A model generated the notes under the pieces. That model did no database searches, was not told where the DNA came from, and worked only from the letters and a program-made list of their open reading frames with translations. This document shows positions 61,686 to 64,000 of a stretch of 64,000 bases of DNA, piece after piece; positions within the stretch are counted from its first letter, which is position 1, and each line of letters starts with the position of its first letter. The stretch is from G965277745 sp965277745 (lineage in GTDB: Bacteria; Pseudomonadota; Gammaproteobacteria; Cardiobacteriales; Cardiobacteriaceae). The stretch is taken from assembly GCA_965277745.1 (NCBI GenBank), contig OZ255837.1, forward strand, positions 2,046,001 through 2,110,000, written 5' to 3'. The translations under genes were made by a program, and so were the position numbers.

Positions 61686-62043
61686 ACGGTTCGCGTTCTC
61701 AGCTTCGTCGCAACAGCGAAGTGGCTGATCGCGGAACAGCCGACACAAGCGCACTCGAAAGGTAGAGACAGCGGGCAATGAACACTTCGTTCTCAGGCGC
61801 CGTCGATACTTCGACGAAGCCCGTCCCGTTGCGGCGGAAAGCGGCGGCGTCGGAGAAAACGCGTCGCGTTCGCAAAACGCCCGGCAATCGACCATGCCGA
61901 TGGAGAAGACGCGTTCGGCGCGAAATCTTTCTCCCTGAGGTAAAGGCGGTGAAAAAAGCGCCGCTCTTATCATTTTCTGTCATCAGGCAGATTTTCGCTT
62001 CGGATATCGATTGGATTTGTCTTTACCGAAGCACTTCGATCCC
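61686..62043. other. Intergenic region between nth and mutT
   Basis: The genes converge here, so it should hold terminators. A weak hairpin (CTTCG...CGAAG) lies near 61712. No gene, repeat or RNA was recognised. Confidence 0.4.
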
Positions 62044-62448
62044 CTACTCGCGCTGCCAGCGGTACCCTTGCAATTTTTCGATCACGCAGGCATTCGGCGG
62101 CGGAAAAAGCGCCGCGTCGAGGGCGGTGACAGATTGCCAGCAAAATGGCTGATTTTCCAATCCTTGCGGCCGATATACTTTTTTCGAGCGGCTAAGAAAG
62201 AAGGTCAGAAAGACTTCGCCGTCCCGCGAGCCGCGGTGAAACGCCCTCCAATTTTCCCTGTCGGTGTCAAGGCCAAGCTCTTCGCGAAATTCCCGTATCA
62301 GCGCCGCGCGCGCGCTTTCTCCCGCTTCGATTTTTCCGCCCGGAAATTCCCAATAACCGGCATAGGACTTGCCTTTGGGGCGTTGGGCGATGAGTACCCG
62401 CCGGTGTTGATCGAGGAGAATACCGACCGCCACTTCCACCAGGCTCAT
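62044..62448 (-). CDS. mutT: MutT-like Nudix hydrolase
   Basis: A 134-aa 8-oxo-dGTP diphosphatase-type Nudix protein. The start MSLVEVAVGILLDQHRRVLI at 62448 overlaps the secA stop. The Nudix box is GGKIEAGESARAALIREF followed by REELGL (GX5EX7REUXEEXGU intact), with QRPKGKSYAGYWEFPGG before it. Following secA, as it does in many betaproteobacteria. Confidence 0.92.
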   Translation of the reverse strand: MSLVEVAVGILLDQHRRVLIAQRPKGKSYAGYWEFPGGKIEAGESARAALIREFREELGLDTDRENWRAFHRGSRDGEVFLTFFLSRSKKVYRPQGLENQPFCWQSVTALDAALFPPPNACVIEKLQGYRWQRE

Positions 62449-64000
62449 TACAGCTTGCCATGGCAACGTTTGAATTTTTTTCCGCTGCCGCAAGGACAAG
62501 GCGCGTTACGCCCGACGCCGGCATATGGATCGATTTTGGCAGCGTCGCGATGATCGTGTCCCGGATCGCTCGCGGGGGGGAATTTCCGCGCTTTTTTCTC
62601 TTCGCTCGCCCCGCCGTCGTCAACTGCTTGGCGAAAATCGATCTGCGCAAGGACGCGCACGATATGAAACTGGATCCCCGAGAGCAGGTTATGGAACAAT
62701 TCGAAAGCCTCACGCTGATATTCGCGTTTCGGATCTTTCTGCGCCCGCGAGCGCATCCAAATGCCCTGCCGGAGCATGTCCATCGTGGTCAGATGACTCT
62801 TCCACTGATCGTCGATGGTTTGCAGGGCAATGAATTTTTCTCCCCAATCCATCGCCTCATCGCCAAATACAGCGCGTTTTTCCTTGTCGATTCGCTGTAA
62901 GCGTTCGACAAGCTTGCGCACGATTTGTGCCGGCGTCAGATCAGGTTCCGCCGCCAGCCAGTCGTTTTCGATTTTCACGGTGACACCGAAGTCACCGAGC
63001 AGCGCCGCCTCGAGGCCTTGAATATTCCAGTGCTGGCGAGTCTGATCACTTGGCAGATATTCTCCGACGAGACGATCTATCACGCTTTCACGCATTTGCG
63101 CGATCATTTCGCGAATTTGCGCGGCGTCCATGATCGTGGCGCGTTGCGCATAGATCACTTTGCGCTGTTCGTTGGCGACATCGTCGTATTCGAGGAGGTT
63201 TTTGCGCGCGTCGAAATTGTAGGCCTCGACTTTTTTCTGTGCGCCCTCGATCTGGCGGGAGACCATTTTCGATTCGATGGCGTCGTCTTCTCCCATACCG
63301 AAGCGCTGCATCATGTTGGCCATCTTGTCACCGGCGAAAATACGTACCAGATTATCGTCGAGCGCCACGTAGAATCGGCTCGAACCTGGATCGCCCTGGC
63401 GCCCGGAGCGTCCCCGTAATTGGTTGTCGATGCGTCGTGATTCATGGCGTTCCGCCCCGATCACATGCAAGCCGCCGGCGGCGATCACCGCCTCGTGACG
63501 CGCTTGCCAGTCTTTGCGCGCGCTTTCTTTTTCCACTTCGTCGGCCTGTTCACCGAGTTGTTCGAGCGCGTTTTTCAAACTGCCGCCGAGAACGATATCC
63601 GTCCCGCGCCCGGCCATGTTGGTGGCGATGGTCACGTGCCCCGCTCGTCCGGCGTAGGCGACAATTTCCGCTTCACGGGCATGTTGCTTGGCGTTGAGGA
63701 CATCGTGGCGAATCCCTTCCTTGTCGAGCAGAGTCGACAGCAATTCGGAGGTCTCGATCGATGCCGTACCGAGCAAGACCGGCTGCCCGCGCTGCTGGCA
63801 ATCTTTGACGTCCTCGACGATGGCTTTGTACTTGCTTTTCTGCTTGAGATAGATCATGTCGGTGTGATCACGCCGTATCACCGCCTTGTTGGTCGGGATG
63901 ACGACCGTTTCCAGGTTGTAGATTTCCTGAAATTCATACGCTTCGGTATCGGCGGTGCCGGTCATTCCGGCGAGTTTCCCATAGAGACGGAAATAATTCT
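62448..64000 (-). CDS. secA: Protein translocase ATPase SecA, N terminus outside window
   Basis: C-terminal about 517 residues of the Sec motor. The frame is open to base 64000 (NYFRLYGKLAGMTGTADTEA). It contains TNMAGRGTDIVLGGSLKNAL (motif V), ESRRIDNQLRGRSGRQGDPG (motif VI), the helical scaffold and wing domains, and the zinc tail NAPCPCGSGKKFKRCHGKL (C-x-C-x8-C-H). No damage seen. The ending overlaps mutT by one base (TAATG). Confidence 0.97.
   Translation of the reverse strand, partial: NYFRLYGKLAGMTGTADTEAYEFQEIYNLETVVIPTNKAVIRRDHTDMIYLKQKSKYKAIVEDVKDCQQRGQPVLLGTASIETSELLSTLLDKEGIRHDVLNAKQHAREAEIVAYAGRAGHVTIATNMAGRGTDIVLGGSLKNALEQLGEQADEVEKESARKDWQARHEAVIAAGGLHVIGAERHESRRIDNQLRGRSGRQGDPGSSRFYVALDDNLVRIFAGDKMANMMQRFGMGEDDAIESKMVSRQIEGAQKKVEAYNFDARKNLLEYDDVANEQRKVIYAQRATIMDAAQIREMIAQMRESVIDRLVGEYLPSDQTRQHWNIQGLEAALLGDFGVTVKIENDWLAAEPDLTPAQIVRKLVERLQRIDKEKRAVFGDEAMDWGEKFIALQTIDDQWKSHLTTMDMLRQGIWMRSRAQKDPKREYQREAFELFHNLLSGIQFHIVRVLAQIDFRQAVDDGGASEEKKARKFPPASDPGHDHRDAAKIDPYAGVGRNAPCPCGSGKKFKRCHGKL

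Noticed and set aside
1..64000. CRISPR array or rRNA operon
   Set aside because: No regularly spaced direct repeats and no rRNA-like sequence were seen.

Overview
The window looks like the chromosome of a proteobacterium, probably a betaproteobacterium (inferred from the rnfABCDGE-nth block, the HhH/ComEA-type protein, DusA, HemN, pnp-rpsO and secA-mutT arrangements; no rRNA is present to settle it). Ordinary housekeeping blocks alternate with insertion sequences, broken genes and acquired modules, as expected of a genome that is decaying or recently shuffled.

Layout. 1-4.8 kb: the end of an MFS transporter, an ABC-ATPase remnant and a complete SitABCD-type Mn/Fe uptake operon. 5-5.95 kb: a dead IS transposase. 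6.3-11.5 kb: a secreted SnoaL-like protein divergent from a LysR regulator, an FAH-family hydrolase, hemN and transaldolase. 11.6-14.7 kb: an IS nest (IS630 copy A inserted beside a truncated IS481-like element, a transposase tail, then another IS481-family element) next to comEA. 15.7-25.3 kb: one tightly packed minus-strand operon of small gene, drmA, drmB, SF1 helicase, unknown 539-aa protein and NERD nuclease-SF1 helicase. It is DISARM-related but has no visible methyltransferase or DrmC, and is the best candidate for an undescribed defence system. 25.5-32.4 kb: nnrD, then an immunity-like gene with a C7 frameshift and a 1477-residue RTX protein with an AHH-nuclease-like N terminus. 32.7-37 kb: NnrS, a NitT/TauT-type ABC transporter and a cupin.

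37-46.5 kb: mobile debris. It holds degenerate IS630, a PIF1-like helicase with a WYL-like tail, an intact IS481-like element flanked by remnants of a TM0106-type nuclease and a ParD-like antitoxin, then a GC-rich relic of a conjugative element. The relic contains a broken primase, two small genes with near-identical terminator leaders, a lipoprotein, a TraF-type peptidase, a TrbC-TraW fusion and an inverted traH fragment, and ends in a broken P4-type integrase next to tRNA-Ser(GGA).

46.5-64 kb: pnp-rpsO, TRAP transporter dctQM with a LOG-family gene, a dead sugar kinase, dusA, a porin stub cut by IS630 copy B, the Rnf complex with a small tautomerase and nth, mutT and the 3' part of secA.

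The strongest functional groupings are metal import (sitABCD), phage defence (drmAB operon), contact- or secretion-dependent competition (immunity plus RTX/AHH toxin), NO-linked transport (nnrS cluster) and ion-motive electron transfer (rnf). All assignments come from reading translated sequence and motifs; no database search was run.
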